DNA of 37,172 bases, from contig JAQBQH010000350.1 of NCBI GenBank assembly GCA_028287105.1, forward strand, positions 1-37,172, written 5' to 3'. The notes under the pieces were generated by a model that was given only the letters and a program-made list of their open reading frames with translations, did not search any database and was not told the origin of the DNA. Source of the DNA: Myxococcales bacterium (GTDB lineage: Bacteria > Myxococcota_A > Polyangia > Palsa-1104). Made by a program: the position numbers and the translations under genes. Positions 15,901 to 25,450 of the stretch are shown here, one piece after another. How positions within the stretch are numbered: the stretch's first letter is position 1; each line of letters opens with the position of its first letter.

Positions 15901-16362
15901 CTGGGGCGTGCGCGCATCCTGGTGCGCATGGGCGCGACCAAGGACGCGCTGGCGGAGCTGGCGGCGCTGGCCAAGGATCCCAAGCTGCGGGCGCCGGCGC
16001 TGCTCCTGGCCGGCGACTGCTACGCCGATCTGCAGCAGGGCGATCGCGCGCGCCACTCGTACGAGGACGCGGTGCGCGCCGCTCCCGAGTCCGGCGACGC
16101 GGCGTTCAAGCTCGGTCGCGCGTTCCACGACTCGGGCCGCCGCCGTGATGCGATCGTGCAGCTGGAGCGGGCGATCAAGCTCGGCGGCGACAAGATCCGC
16201 TGGGCCGCCGACGCGCAGCTGATCCTCGGCGACGCGCATCGCGAGGGCAAGGAGAACGACGCGGCCATCAAGGCCTACAAGCGCTACCTCGAGCTGGCGC
16301 CCGCCGACGCGCCGGCTCGCGTCGAGGTGCAGAAGCAGATCACGATCCTCGGGGGCGGATGA
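12967..16362 (+). CDS. zinc-ribbon, DLPAPK-repeat linker, single-TM, TPR protein
   Basis: An 1131-aa protein in four parts. Residues 1–37: MJ0042-type zinc ribbon with Cys 5, 8, 28 and 31. Residues 40–335: disordered Pro/Asp-rich linker with about eight copies of a short motif close to D-L-P-A-P-K (starting near 94, 105, 165, 179, 202, 254, 264, 274) and a KDARDAK/AEAEAEAA charged helix. Residues ~340–362: one membrane helix. Residues ~375–1131: many TPR units (for example EARAARIDLGAALEAQNKLD). The ribbon is expected in the cytosol and the TPRs in the periplasm. The N-terminal half resembles myxobacterial gliding proteins such as GltJ, whose zinc ribbon contacts MglA, but the TPR half differs. 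Function unknown. The stop overlaps the next ATG (ATGA). Confidence 0.85.
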   Translation: MKITCERCSAQYDLDENRIPPSGMTMKCPACLHQFTVRRGGSTAAAPPPPPPIALAPPPKKREIELSTYGDDEGPTPLPDAAPGMVAPDPDEIDLPAPKDHFTPDLPAPKAPSRRVAIAPPKSPSIPAMAPVRKPPPLPIEPERTRDDGMMSISREMGPGPDEIDLPAPVDVSGRDIIDLPAPRSMGASPSRPIELMDEDSDLLAPKDRLPQVGISLDAPDSDDMPSTPRLGSLDRDDDDDGAGPPALDLDNIDVVAPKLDVPELPAPRTETTDVAPRAETHDVAFKGPSIPPPLPARSEPPLTAVAKAKIAKDARDAKTATAEAEAEAAKPPRRRWGRTLAAVAGLLLLLGGVGVALGVFTGVGRELLHGKPDADLEQKLMSARKQMADDTTASYRTAVLGLGSLLEGDSPSSEAAALAAQARLGLARLGQTSELKNADTLLAKLAGDEKAQQMPDLFKARALRSTVGGNWNDARTKLNLVLAKAPADAAALVYLGWTELGAGDAAAADKAFAKALASEPTRAAALYGDGVAKERLGDVAAAHDLYARALSRSPSHFGAAVGEARTGPKARESGNEVQAQVAELIEKRSAVAAPKELADAWATVGMLAAREGRRDEAEDRLKRALALDADNVAARVALARVQCDLAKCADAIAPLQKLLAAQPKNLDARLALARAQMETGSLEDANTTMAPVIKDAATNPEALFLRGRMILASPRADKEQAIARFKEAIAADPKFIPAYVAESNTFAALDRADEAVGVLQQAQQQAADSPELMIQLGEAYLTLGKPIDAEARFRAALEKNPEARAARIDLGAALEAQNKLDEARAQYDRVAGEDAKFPGLLERQARLAVRQNRKADAAKLFDEALKQGVPTQSLRLAAGAFYLDPTIARPDDARKLAESVIKEDERSAQAHLLLARMQLEAGRPEEALPEARRAATLADLPEAHLTLGRVLEAMSKLDQAIAEYNLARRPPVEGEAQLGRARILVRMGATKDALAELAALAKDPKLRAPALLLAGDCYADLQQGDRARHSYEDAVRAAPESGDAAFKLGRAFHDSGRRRDAIVQLERAIKLGGDKIRWAADAQLILGDAHREGKENDAAIKAYKRYLELAPADAPARVEVQKQITILGGG

Positions 16363-18062
16363 TGGACCTGCGCCAGAGCATCGCCAAGCTGCAGCAGACG
16401 GTGCGGATGGCGCGCTCCGGCGCACGCATCTTCAAGAACGCGGGCTTCTCCGAGACGTTCGGAGCGCGCACGGTGATCGCGCTCGCGCAGGCGGCGCGCG
16501 ACGCCCGCCGCGGCATCAAGGGCGGCTCGGCGATCATCCATCTGCACGCGCTCACCGATCCGTTGCGGCCGGCGCTGGTCGACGGCGACGTGCGCCTGAG
16601 CTACGGCGAGCTGGAGGAGCGCACCAATCGGCTCACGCATGGGCTGCGCGCGCTCGGCGTCGGTCCCGGCGAGCGCGTCGGCGCGTTTCTGTTCAACGGG
16701 CACGAGTATCTCGAGCTGTCGGCGGCGCTCAACGTGGTCGGCGGGCAGTCGGTGCAGATCGGCTATCGCCTGAAGGCGGGCGAGGTCGCCTACATCCTCG
16801 AGAACTCGGGCGCACGCGCGCTGCTGTTCCACTCCGAGCTGGCGCCCGTCGTCGAGGAGGCGCTGACGCTGGCCAAGAACGTGTCGATCACGCGCGAGCG
16901 CTGCATCGCCGCCGGCGGCGCGCCGGGATTCCGCAGCTACGAGGAGCTGCTGGCGTCGGGCGAGGCGGCACGGCCGGCGACGGTGGCCGGCGGCGGCTAC
17001 GGCGGCGTCATGATCTACACCTCGGGGACGACGGGCCGCGCCAAGGGCGCGACGCGCGACTTCAAGCGCATGGGACTCGAGCCGGTGCTCGACTTCATCT
17101 CGCGCTTCCCGCTGCGCCGCGACGAGCGGCATCTCGTGGTCTGCCCGCTCTACCACTCGATGGCGGCGGCGTTCGTGACGATGGTGTCGATGGTCGGCGG
17201 CTGCAACGTCATCGTCCGCCACTTCGAGCCCGAGGAGATCCTGCGCACCATCGAACGCGAGCGCATCACCTCGACGACGATGGTGCCGACGATGATGTCG
17301 CGCCTGGTGGCGCTCCCGCCCGAGGTGCGGCGGAAGTACGACACCTCGTCGCTGCGCTGGATCATGTCGGGCGCGGCGCCGCTGCCGACCGAGCTGGCGC
17401 GTCGCGTGGAAGACGCGTTCGGGCCGGTGCTCTACAATTTCTATGGCGCCACCGAGACGGGGCTCGTCACCATCGCCATGCCGGGCGAGCACACTGCGCG
17501 GCCGGGGACCATCGGCCGCATCATCGGCGGCAACGAGATCCGGCTCCTCGACGGCGAAGGGCGCGAGGTCCCGGTCGGCGAGGTGGGCGAGCTGTACGTG
17601 CGCAACGCCATGCTGATGGACGGCTATCACGCCAACGAGGAGGCGACGCGTGACGCCACGCGCGAGGGCTTCATCTCCGTCGGAGATCTCGCCTTCAAAG
17701 ATGGCGACGGCTATTTCTATCTCGCCGACCGTAAAACGGACATGGTGATTTCGGGCGGCGTGAACATCTATCCGTGGGAGATCGAGCAGCGGCTGCACGA
17801 GCATCCCGCGGTACAGGAGGCGGCGGTGGTGGGCGTGCCCGATGCGGAGTGGGGCGAGTCGCTGGCCGCGTTCATCGTCTTGCGCGCGGGGCAGGCGGCG
17901 ACGGACGATGAGCTCGGCGCGTGGGTCAAGGAGACGCTCGCCGACTACAAGCGGCCGCGGCGCTTTCAGTACGTCGACGCGCTGCCGCGCACGCCGACGG
18001 GCAAGGTGCTCAAGCGCGAGCTCAAGCAGCGCGTGACGGCGGCTCAGGCGGCGAGCGCGTGA
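16359..18062 (+). CDS. acyl-CoA synthetase (AMP-binding, FadD-like)
   Basis: A 567-aa ANL-superfamily adenylating enzyme that would activate a carboxylic acid, probably a fatty acid, to its CoA thioester via acyl-AMP. Visible motifs: phosphate loop MIYTSGTTGRAKG, FYGATETG (A5), YLADRKTDMVISGGVNIYPWEIE (A7/A8; 23 residues here split as YLADRKTD and GGVNIYPWEIE), and C-terminal catalytic Lys in TPTGKVLKREL. About 55 residues precede the core. Two ATGs (16359 and 16362) are possible starts; the first gives an ATGA overlap with the TPR gene. The stop gives a GTGA overlap with the next gene. Chain-length preference cannot be read from sequence. Confidence 0.93.
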   Translation: MMDLRQSIAKLQQTVRMARSGARIFKNAGFSETFGARTVIALAQAARDARRGIKGGSAIIHLHALTDPLRPALVDGDVRLSYGELEERTNRLTHGLRALGVGPGERVGAFLFNGHEYLELSAALNVVGGQSVQIGYRLKAGEVAYILENSGARALLFHSELAPVVEEALTLAKNVSITRERCIAAGGAPGFRSYEELLASGEAARPATVAGGGYGGVMIYTSGTTGRAKGATRDFKRMGLEPVLDFISRFPLRRDERHLVVCPLYHSMAAAFVTMVSMVGGCNVIVRHFEPEEILRTIERERITSTTMVPTMMSRLVALPPEVRRKYDTSSLRWIMSGAAPLPTELARRVEDAFGPVLYNFYGATETGLVTIAMPGEHTARPGTIGRIIGGNEIRLLDGEGREVPVGEVGELYVRNAMLMDGYHANEEATRDATREGFISVGDLAFKDGDGYFYLADRKTDMVISGGVNIYPWEIEQRLHEHPAVQEAAVVGVPDAEWGESLAAFIVLRAGQAATDDELGAWVKETLADYKRPRRFQYVDALPRTPTGKVLKRELKQRVTAAQAASA

Positions 18063-19798
18063 GCGGCGCGCTCCTCACGCGCAGGTTCATCGCGTCGCGG
18101 GCGCTCACCGGGGCGGCGCTGATCGCGGCGCTCGCGTGGCCGTCGCCGGCGCGCGCGGACGCGTTCGAGCAGATCGGCGAAGGGGCGCCCGTGTACGCAG
18201 CGGCCCGCCCGGTGGCGCTGCTCGGCGCGCTGCAGCGCCTCGGCGTCTCGGAGCTGCCCGCCGTGCAGAAGATGCGCCGGCAGCTCGGCGGCATCGACAT
18301 CTTCAATCCCGCGATCCTGGCGGCGCCGGGCATCGACGTGGCGGCGCCGATGGCGGCCTCGTTCGTGGAGCCGGCGGGAGCGAACCTTTTGCACTCGCGC
18401 GTCGCGGCCACGCTGCGCGATCCGGCGACGTTCACCACGTTCCTCGACGCGGTGGCGGTCAGCGGGCAGCTCAAGATCACGCGCGTCGACCCGCAGTCGC
18501 CGCTGGGCAAGCAGGGCGTCGTCGCTGCGGGCAACCTGGCGCCCGACGCGGTCGTCATCATTCGCGTCAAGGGAGACATCGCCGTCGTCGATCTCGTCAA
18601 CGCCGGCGACGGCAAGACCAAGACGCCGGCGCCTGCCGAGGTCGCGCGCCGCTTTCCGCTCAAGCCGGCGCGCGCCTTCGCCGTCGGACGGGGCGCGCGG
18701 CGGCTGTTCGCGCCGGAGTCGGCGGCGGTGCTCTACGCCGATGGGCGCAAGCTGCAGCCGCTCTTGCAGCTCTTGGCCGATAACGACAACCATCGCGAGC
18801 TGCGCTGGGCCTCGCCAAACGAGAAGTCGTCGGTCGCGGCGAAGCAGAAGGCACGCGCGCAGAAGTGTCAGGCGTGGAGCCGCGCGCCGACGACGTTCGA
18901 CGACGTCGGCGTGGCGCTGACCGCCGCCCCCGACGCGATGTCGCTCAGCTGGGCGTGGGGGACGCAGAGCGGCACCCCGCTCGGTGGCCTCAAGATGTCC
19001 GCTGTCGAGGACGCAGATCTCGACGTCGATCTGTTGGGGCGCGACGCGACCGCGGTGGTGGCGCTCTACGCCGCCAGCCTGGCGCCGTTTGCCGCGCTCC
19101 GGCGTACGGGGCTGTTCGCCTCGCCCGAGTCGCTGACTGCCGCCGTCGACGGCTGCGACGCGATGGCCGGCATGATGCTCCTCGTCCGCTCGTGGCCGCT
19201 CGCGCTCGGGACCTTTGGCGCGGCCAAGGCGGGCGCGGCGTCGCCGCTCACGCAAATTCAGCAGAGCCTGTCGGCGCTGCGCAACGTCGTCGTGGCGCTG
19301 CGCGACGTCACTCAGGCGGGCCCGCGCTTCGCCGTCGGTGCGTCGTTCGACGCCGCCGCGCGCGCGACGCTGGAGCTCTTGGTGGCCGGCTCCGGCCAGG
19401 GCGCAGTCACGACCATCGGCAAGCGCTCTCCGACGGTCTACGCCTTCTCGATCCCCGGTTTTCCGCGGCAGCTGGCGGCGGCGATGGAGTCGCTCGCGGG
19501 CGGCAAGCTGGGCTTCACGGTCGCCGATTCGGATGATTCGTTGAGCTGGGCCTTCCGCGGCGATGCCACGCCCGCGCCGTCGGCGCCCACCGCGGCGACG
19601 GGCGCGCGCGCCAAGGCGCCGCTCTTGCGCCTGGCCGCCGACATGGCGGCGCTCGCCAAGCTCGGTCCCATGATCAACGCCGGCCGCGACGAGCAGGCGC
19701 TGCTCGACATGCTCGCCCGCCTGCGCCACGTCGACGGCGAGCTCACCGCCGACGGCGATCTGTTCCGCTTGACCGTGCACGCCCCGCTCAAGCAGTAA
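18059..19798 (+). CDS. exported protein of unknown function
   Basis: A 579-aa protein starting at GTG 18059, which overlaps the stop of the acyl-CoA synthetase by four bases (GTGA). The N-terminus has a signal peptide (TRRFIASRALTGAALIAALAW… with a cleavage-like ARA–DA near residue 36). The rest is Ala-rich alternating alpha/beta without a motif I recognise. It contains paired cysteines near the middle (QKCQAW and DGCDAM). No further membrane helix is obvious. It could be a periplasmic DUF3352-like protein, but I would not assign that. It is in one operon with the TPR gene, acyl-CoA synthetase and selB. Confidence 0.75.
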   Translation: MSGALLTRRFIASRALTGAALIAALAWPSPARADAFEQIGEGAPVYAAARPVALLGALQRLGVSELPAVQKMRRQLGGIDIFNPAILAAPGIDVAAPMAASFVEPAGANLLHSRVAATLRDPATFTTFLDAVAVSGQLKITRVDPQSPLGKQGVVAAGNLAPDAVVIIRVKGDIAVVDLVNAGDGKTKTPAPAEVARRFPLKPARAFAVGRGARRLFAPESAAVLYADGRKLQPLLQLLADNDNHRELRWASPNEKSSVAAKQKARAQKCQAWSRAPTTFDDVGVALTAAPDAMSLSWAWGTQSGTPLGGLKMSAVEDADLDVDLLGRDATAVVALYAASLAPFAALRRTGLFASPESLTAAVDGCDAMAGMMLLVRSWPLALGTFGAAKAGAASPLTQIQQSLSALRNVVVALRDVTQAGPRFAVGASFDAAARATLELLVAGSGQGAVTTIGKRSPTVYAFSIPGFPRQLAAAMESLAGGKLGFTVADSDDSLSWAFRGDATPAPSAPTAATGARAKAPLLRLAADMAALAKLGPMINAGRDEQALLDMLARLRHVDGELTADGDLFRLTVHAPLKQ

Positions 19799-19811
19799 TC
19801 TTCGTCGACAC

Positions 19812-21779
19812 ATGGCAACGCTCGCGCGCGTCATCGGAACCGCCGGTCACATCGACCACGGCAAGACGTCGCTGGTGCGTGCGCTCACCGGCATCGACAC
19901 CGATCGGCTCAAGGAAGAGAAGGAGCGCGGCATCACCATCGAGCTGGGGTTCGCGCACCTCGAGCTGCCCGGCGGCGAGACCGTCGGCGTCGTCGACGTG
20001 CCCGGTCACGAGCGCTTCGTGCGCGCCATGGTCGCCGGCGCCGTGGGCATCGATCTGGTGGTGCTGGTCGTCGCCGCCGACGAGGGGGTCATGCCGCAGA
20101 CGCGCGAGCACCTCGACATCTGCGGGCTGCTCGGCATTCAGCGCGGAGTGGTGGCGCTGTCGAAGGCCGATCTCGTCGACGGCGAGCTGCGCGAGCTGGC
20201 GGTCGCCGACGTGGCCGAGACGCTCGAGGGCACGTTCCTCGAGGAGGCGCCGATCATCGCCTGCTCGACCAAGACCGGCGAGGGGCTGGAGGCGGTCAAA
20301 GCGGCGATCGCAGCCGCTCTACGCGAAGCGCCGGGGAAGGATCCCGAGGGGCTGACCCGGCTGCCGATCGATCGCGTCTTCTCGATGAAGGGCTTCGGCA
20401 CCGTCGTCACCGGGACGCTGTGGGCGGGAAAGCTGCGCGCCGGCGACGATCTGGTGGCCCTGCCGCTTCTGCCCGGGGGCGAGCCCGGCAAGCTGCGCGG
20501 CGTGCAGGTGCATGGCGCCACCGTCGCCGAGGCGCGGGCCGGCAACCGCACGGCCGTCAACCTGACGACGGCGAAGGAGTGGCTGGCGCGCGGGCAGACG
20601 CTGGTGCGCCCGGGAGAGCTGGAGGCGGGGCGGCTCGTCGACGTGCGGCTGCGCTATCTGGCGACGTCGAAGAAGGCGCTCAAGCGGCGGGCGCGCCTGC
20701 TCGTGCACGCCGGCACGGCGCAGACGCTGGCGACGATCTCGCTCCTCGACGCCAGCGAGCTGGCACCGGGCGGCACGGCGCTGGCGCAGCTGCAGCTCGA
20801 CGAGCCGATGGTGATGCTGCCCGGCGACCGCTTCATCCTGCGCGGCTTCGCCATGCAGCGGCATCACGGCACCACCGTCGGTGGCGGCGTGGTCTTGCGC
20901 ACGCTCGGCAAGCGCGTGCGACGCGGGACGCCCGACGCGCTGCAGGTGCTGCGCGACAACGAGCGCGCCGCGGCGGCCAACGGCGGCGCCGGCGACGTCG
21001 AGGCGCGGGTGCGTCTCGAGGTGGCGCGCGCGGGCGAGCAGGGGATCGCGCGGGCGGCGTTGCAGATGCGGTTGGCGTATCCGCCGCGCGTGGTCGACGC
21101 GGCGCTGGCCAAGCTGTCGGCGGCGCGCGACGTGGTGCGCTACGACAAGGAGCGTGGGGCGCTGATCGACAAGGAGGCGCTGGCGTCGCTGGGGCGGGCG
21201 GCGGTCGCCGCGGTCGAGGCGTTCCACGCGGCGCAGCCGCTCGCCGCGGGCATGCCGCGCGAAGAGCTGCGCGCCAAGGTCTCGGGCGACGTCAAGCTCC
21301 TGCACCTGGTGCTCGAGACCGTCGGCAGCGACGGGACGCTGGTGGTCGAGCGTGACACCGTGCGGCTGCCCTCGCACGATCCGGCGCGCGATCAGGCGCG
21401 CGCCGGGCTGGCGCCGCTGGCCGAGCGCACGCTCGCCGTCTACGCCGCCGCCGGGCTGCAGCCGCCGCGTCCCGTCGAGGCCGCGGCGACGCTGGCCGTC
21501 GATCCCAAAGAGCTGGCGCCGGTGGTCGACATGCTGGTGCGCGGCGGCTCGCTCGTGCGCATGAAGGATCTCGTCTTCCACGCGCCCGCCGTCGACGAGA
21601 TCCGCGCCAAGCTCGTCGCGTATCTGCAGGCACACGCCGAGATCTCGCCGCAGCAGTGGAAGGACCTCGTCGGCGCCTCGCGGAAGTTCACCATCCCGCT
21701 CGCCGAGCACTTCGACGGCGAGAAGCTGACGATGCGGGTGGGCGAGGTGCGAAAGCTGCGCGGCATCCCGAAGCGCTGA
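19812..21779 (+). CDS. selB: selenocysteine-specific elongation factor SelB
   Basis: A 655-aa translational GTPase that delivers Sec-tRNA(Sec) to UGA codons followed by a SECIS hairpin. G1 motif [10 protein letters not shown] (residues 11–20), G3 DVPGHE (62–67), and ALSKADLVD as the NKxD equivalent. EF-Tu-like domains II/III follow, then C-terminal winged-helix domains ending [16 protein letters not shown], the SECIS-binding end typical of SelB. The C-terminal extension separates it from EF-Tu. ATG 19812 follows 13 nt after the upstream gene, without a clear SD. No selA, selD or selC is in the window, so a selenocysteine system is implied but its remaining genes are elsewhere. Confidence 0.95.
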   Translation: MATLARVIGTAGHIDHGKTSLVRALTGIDTDRLKEEKERGITIELGFAHLELPGGETVGVVDVPGHERFVRAMVAGAVGIDLVVLVVAADEGVMPQTREHLDICGLLGIQRGVVALSKADLVDGELRELAVADVAETLEGTFLEEAPIIACSTKTGEGLEAVKAAIAAALREAPGKDPEGLTRLPIDRVFSMKGFGTVVTGTLWAGKLRAGDDLVALPLLPGGEPGKLRGVQVHGATVAEARAGNRTAVNLTTAKEWLARGQTLVRPGELEAGRLVDVRLRYLATSKKALKRRARLLVHAGTAQTLATISLLDASELAPGGTALAQLQLDEPMVMLPGDRFILRGFAMQRHHGTTVGGGVVLRTLGKRVRRGTPDALQVLRDNERAAAANGGAGDVEARVRLEVARAGEQGIARAALQMRLAYPPRVVDAALAKLSAARDVVRYDKERGALIDKEALASLGRAAVAAVEAFHAAQPLAAGMPREELRAKVSGDVKLLHLVLETVGSDGTLVVERDTVRLPSHDPARDQARAGLAPLAERTLAVYAAAGLQPPRPVEAAATLAVDPKELAPVVDMLVRGGSLVRMKDLVFHAPAVDEIRAKLVAYLQAHAEISPQQWKDLVGASRKFTIPLAEHFDGEKLTMRVGEVRKLRGIPKR

Positions 21780-21813
21780 TCGCCCCGGCCGATCACGAGA
21801 AAGTAGCGCGCGA

Positions 21814-22626
21814 TCAGAAGAGGTAGTGCGCGCTGATCCCGGTGAAGATGGCGTTGCGGAACCCGATCTCGTAGGTGAGCGCCAGTCGCGGGATGGGATA
21901 GAAGCGAAGCCCGACGAGCAGGTTGACGACGCCCATCACCGGCGGCTTGTCGGCCGAGACGTGGCGGTGCGGGGTGACGTTGGTGTCGACGCCGGTGCCC
22001 TCCGACGCCTTGAGCGACGCCTCCTGCGCGGGGGTCGGCTTGCCGTTGATGGCGCCGGTGTTGGTCGGGTAGCAGGCCTTGGTGTCGCTGGCGTTGGCAG
22101 CCGTGCACTGCGGGCCGTTGTTGGTGAGCAGCACGTCGCCGGCGACCCAGCCGATGCCGAGACCGCCGCCGTAGCGCAGCTCCAGCCACGGCAGGAACTT
22201 GTGGTGCCCGATGAGCGACACGTCGGCGCTGAGGAAGCCGAGGTTGCGGAACTGCACGTAGTGCGTGTCGAGCGACGCGTCGTGGCCGGCGCCGAGGTAG
22301 TTGCCGTCGTGGACGTCGAGGAAGCTGAAGTCCAGCGACGTGACGATGTCGTACTTGGGCTTGCGATAGATGAGCTCGATGCCCACCGACACGCTCTCCA
22401 TCGACGTGCCGGTATTGGCGGCGAGGTAGGGCGAGAGCATCGCGTGCGTCGCGAAGATGCCGCGGACGCGGGCGCCGAGCTGGTAGCGACCGAGCTCCAC
22501 CACCTCGCTTGGCGGCGCGCCATCGATCTTCATGGGGCCGCCGCCGGGAGGCTCCTTTTCCGGTACCTGCGCACGAGCGTTTGCAGTCAGCAGAGCCATC
22601 AGCGCGACGACGAGGATGCGCATCAT
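21814..22626 (-). CDS. outer-membrane beta-barrel-like exported protein
   Basis: A 270-aa protein with signal peptide MMRILVVALMALLTANARA and then Q. After a Pro/Gly-rich stretch (PEKEPPGGGPMKIDG) come alternating amphipathic strands (VSVGIELIYRKPKYDIV, LELRYGGGLGIGWVAG) and a last strand ending in aromatic AHYLF, the usual C-terminal signature for BAM-inserted barrels. Two cysteines (CTAANAS and ACYPT) sit in one presumed outer loop. The start at 22626 is preferred because a promoter ends 7 nt upstream. ATG 22644 would add six residues but lies upstream of the predicted transcript start. No specific family recognised. Confidence 0.8.
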   Translation of the reverse strand: MMRILVVALMALLTANARAQVPEKEPPGGGPMKIDGAPPSEVVELGRYQLGARVRGIFATHAMLSPYLAANTGTSMESVSVGIELIYRKPKYDIVTSLDFSFLDVHDGNYLGAGHDASLDTHYVQFRNLGFLSADVSLIGHHKFLPWLELRYGGGLGIGWVAGDVLLTNNGPQCTAANASDTKACYPTNTGAINGKPTPAQEASLKASEGTGVDTNVTPHRHVSADKPPVMGVVNLLVGLRFYPIPRLALTYEIGFRNAIFTGISAHYLF

Positions 22627-22633
22627 GGCGCGC

Positions 22634-22663
22634 ATCTTATGCATGAAACGAAAACGCTGTCAG
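22634..22663 (-). promoter_or_regulatory. promoter with -10 directly before the OMP start
   Basis: Reverse strand: CTGACA (22663–22658), 18 bp, TAAGAT (22639–22634), then 7 nt to ATG 22626. The transcript would begin at or next to the start codon. Confidence 0.5.
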
Positions 22664-22673
22664 CTATCGGAAT

Positions 22674-24098
<1,425 letters not shown>

Positions 24099-24104
24099 TT
24101 GCCC

Positions 24105-24110
24105 ATTATA
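24105..24110 (-). promoter_or_regulatory. consensus -10 box before the NtrC-type regulator
   Basis: Reverse strand TATAAT, a perfect consensus, 6 nt before ATG 24098 in the 35-nt gap after the kinase gene. No good -35 is seen. Position implies a leaderless transcript. Confidence 0.5.
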
Positions 24111-24133
24111 CGTCGGCGGGGGCGCACAGCTTC

Positions 24134-25435
24134 TTACGACGGCGCGTGGATTCCACCAGTCGGCAGGCGGACATGGAAGGTGGTGCCGCGGCCGACCTGC
24201 GAATCGACCCAGATGGCGCCCCCGTGAAGGATGGCGATCTCGCGAGCGATGGCGAGGCCGAGGCCGAGCCCCTTGTTGTGGCCGGCGCTCTGGTCGATGC
24301 GCTGGAACGGCTCGAAGATGACGGCGAGCTTGTCGGCGGGGATGCCCGGCCCTTCGTCGCTCACCTCGATGTGCGCCGATGCGCCCGACGCCGGCACGAT
24401 GTTGATGTTCACGACGCTGGTCTCGCCGGCGTACTTGACGGCGTTGCCGAGGAGGTTGGTGAGCAGCTGATCGATGCGCACCGCGTCCCAGTTGCCCCAC
24501 AGCGCGTCGGGGCCGGTCCAGTGCAGCTCGAGCTTGGGATGCATGGTGCGGAAGCGCAGCGCCACCTCGCGCACCACGCCGATGAGGTCGCACGCGCGCG
24601 GCTCCAGCTTGAGCTTGCCCGCCTGCACCGACGAGACGTCGTAGAGATCGCTGACCATGCGGGTGAGCCGGTCGACCTGCGCGTCGATGCGCACGAGCGT
24701 CTGGCCGAGCTTGGTGCTCGGGGTCTCGTCGCTGCGGCCCGACGCTTCACGCTTCTGCGCCAGGTAGACGAAGCCGCGCAGCGCCGAGAGCGGGGTGCGC
24801 AGCTCGTGTGTGACGCGCGAGAGGATCTCGTCCTTGGAGCGCACGAGCCGGTGCGACTCGGCCATGCGCTCCGCGTAGAAGAGGCAGATGAGGACCACCA
24901 TCGAGAGCAGCGCCGCGAGCATGAGCGGGTTGAGCGGCAGGAGGCCGGCGCCCTCGGTGACGCAGACGATCCAGCACATCGCGGTCGCGGCGGCGGCGTA
25001 GGCGATGACCACGGCGCGGCGCGCGAACAGGAGCGCGGCGGCCATCACCGTCAGCGACAGGAAGGGCCAGAACTCGGAGCGCGCGCCGCCCGAGAAGTGG
25101 ATGGCCAGCGCCGAGGCGATCAGATCGCCGAGGACCTGGACGTGCGCGAGCAGCTTGATCTCGCGCGCGTGCGCCGAAGGATCGACACCCCACCGTTGCA
25201 AGAGCGCGCGGTAGCCGAAGTTGGCGGCGAGCATGACCGCGAGGAGGACGAGCGCGGCGGCGGGCGCGAAGAGCGTGCGTCGCGTCAGCGCTTCGACGGC
25301 GAAACCGAGAGCCACCAGGACGGGCGGGATGATCCAGCGCAGGCGCGCGAACCAGACCTGACGAAGCCACAGCTCGTCGAGAATCGTCGATGGCCCGCCA
25401 GCGAGGAGCCGGCCATCACTGCCACCGAGCTCCAT
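24134..25435 (-). CDS. membrane sensor histidine kinase
   Basis: A 433-aa kinase. About six membrane helices fill residues ~30–188 (for example IIPPVLVALGFAVEAL, FAPAAALVLLAVMLAANFG, LMLAALLSMVVLICLFYA) with short loops, so the signal is probably sensed in or near the membrane. HisKA: SRVTHELRTPLSALRG with His 210. HATPase: N box LLTNLLGNAVKYA, G1 DEGPGIPADK, G2 GLGLGLAIAREI. No PAS or HAMP domain. It starts 15 nt after the MATE stop and ends 35 nt before the response regulator. The trio MATE–kinase–regulator is probably one unit, and control of export is a natural but untested guess. Confidence 0.94.
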   Translation of the reverse strand: MELGGSDGRLLAGGPSTILDELWLRQVWFARLRWIIPPVLVALGFAVEALTRRTLFAPAAALVLLAVMLAANFGYRALLQRWGVDPSAHAREIKLLAHVQVLGDLIASALAIHFSGGARSEFWPFLSLTVMAAALLFARRAVVIAYAAAATAMCWIVCVTEGAGLLPLNPLMLAALLSMVVLICLFYAERMAESHRLVRSKDEILSRVTHELRTPLSALRGFVYLAQKREASGRSDETPSTKLGQTLVRIDAQVDRLTRMVSDLYDVSSVQAGKLKLEPRACDLIGVVREVALRFRTMHPKLELHWTGPDALWGNWDAVRIDQLLTNLLGNAVKYAGETSVVNINIVPASGASAHIEVSDEGPGIPADKLAVIFEPFQRIDQSAGHNKGLGLGLAIAREIAILHGGAIWVDSQVGRGTTFHVRLPTGGIHAPS

Positions 25436-25450
25436 TCCGTCAGGATATAA

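Noticed and set aside
21777-21795. TGATCG…CGATCA hairpin at the end of selB as a terminator
   Set aside because: Stem of 6 bp with a 7-nt loop and no T-run in either direction; too weak to call.
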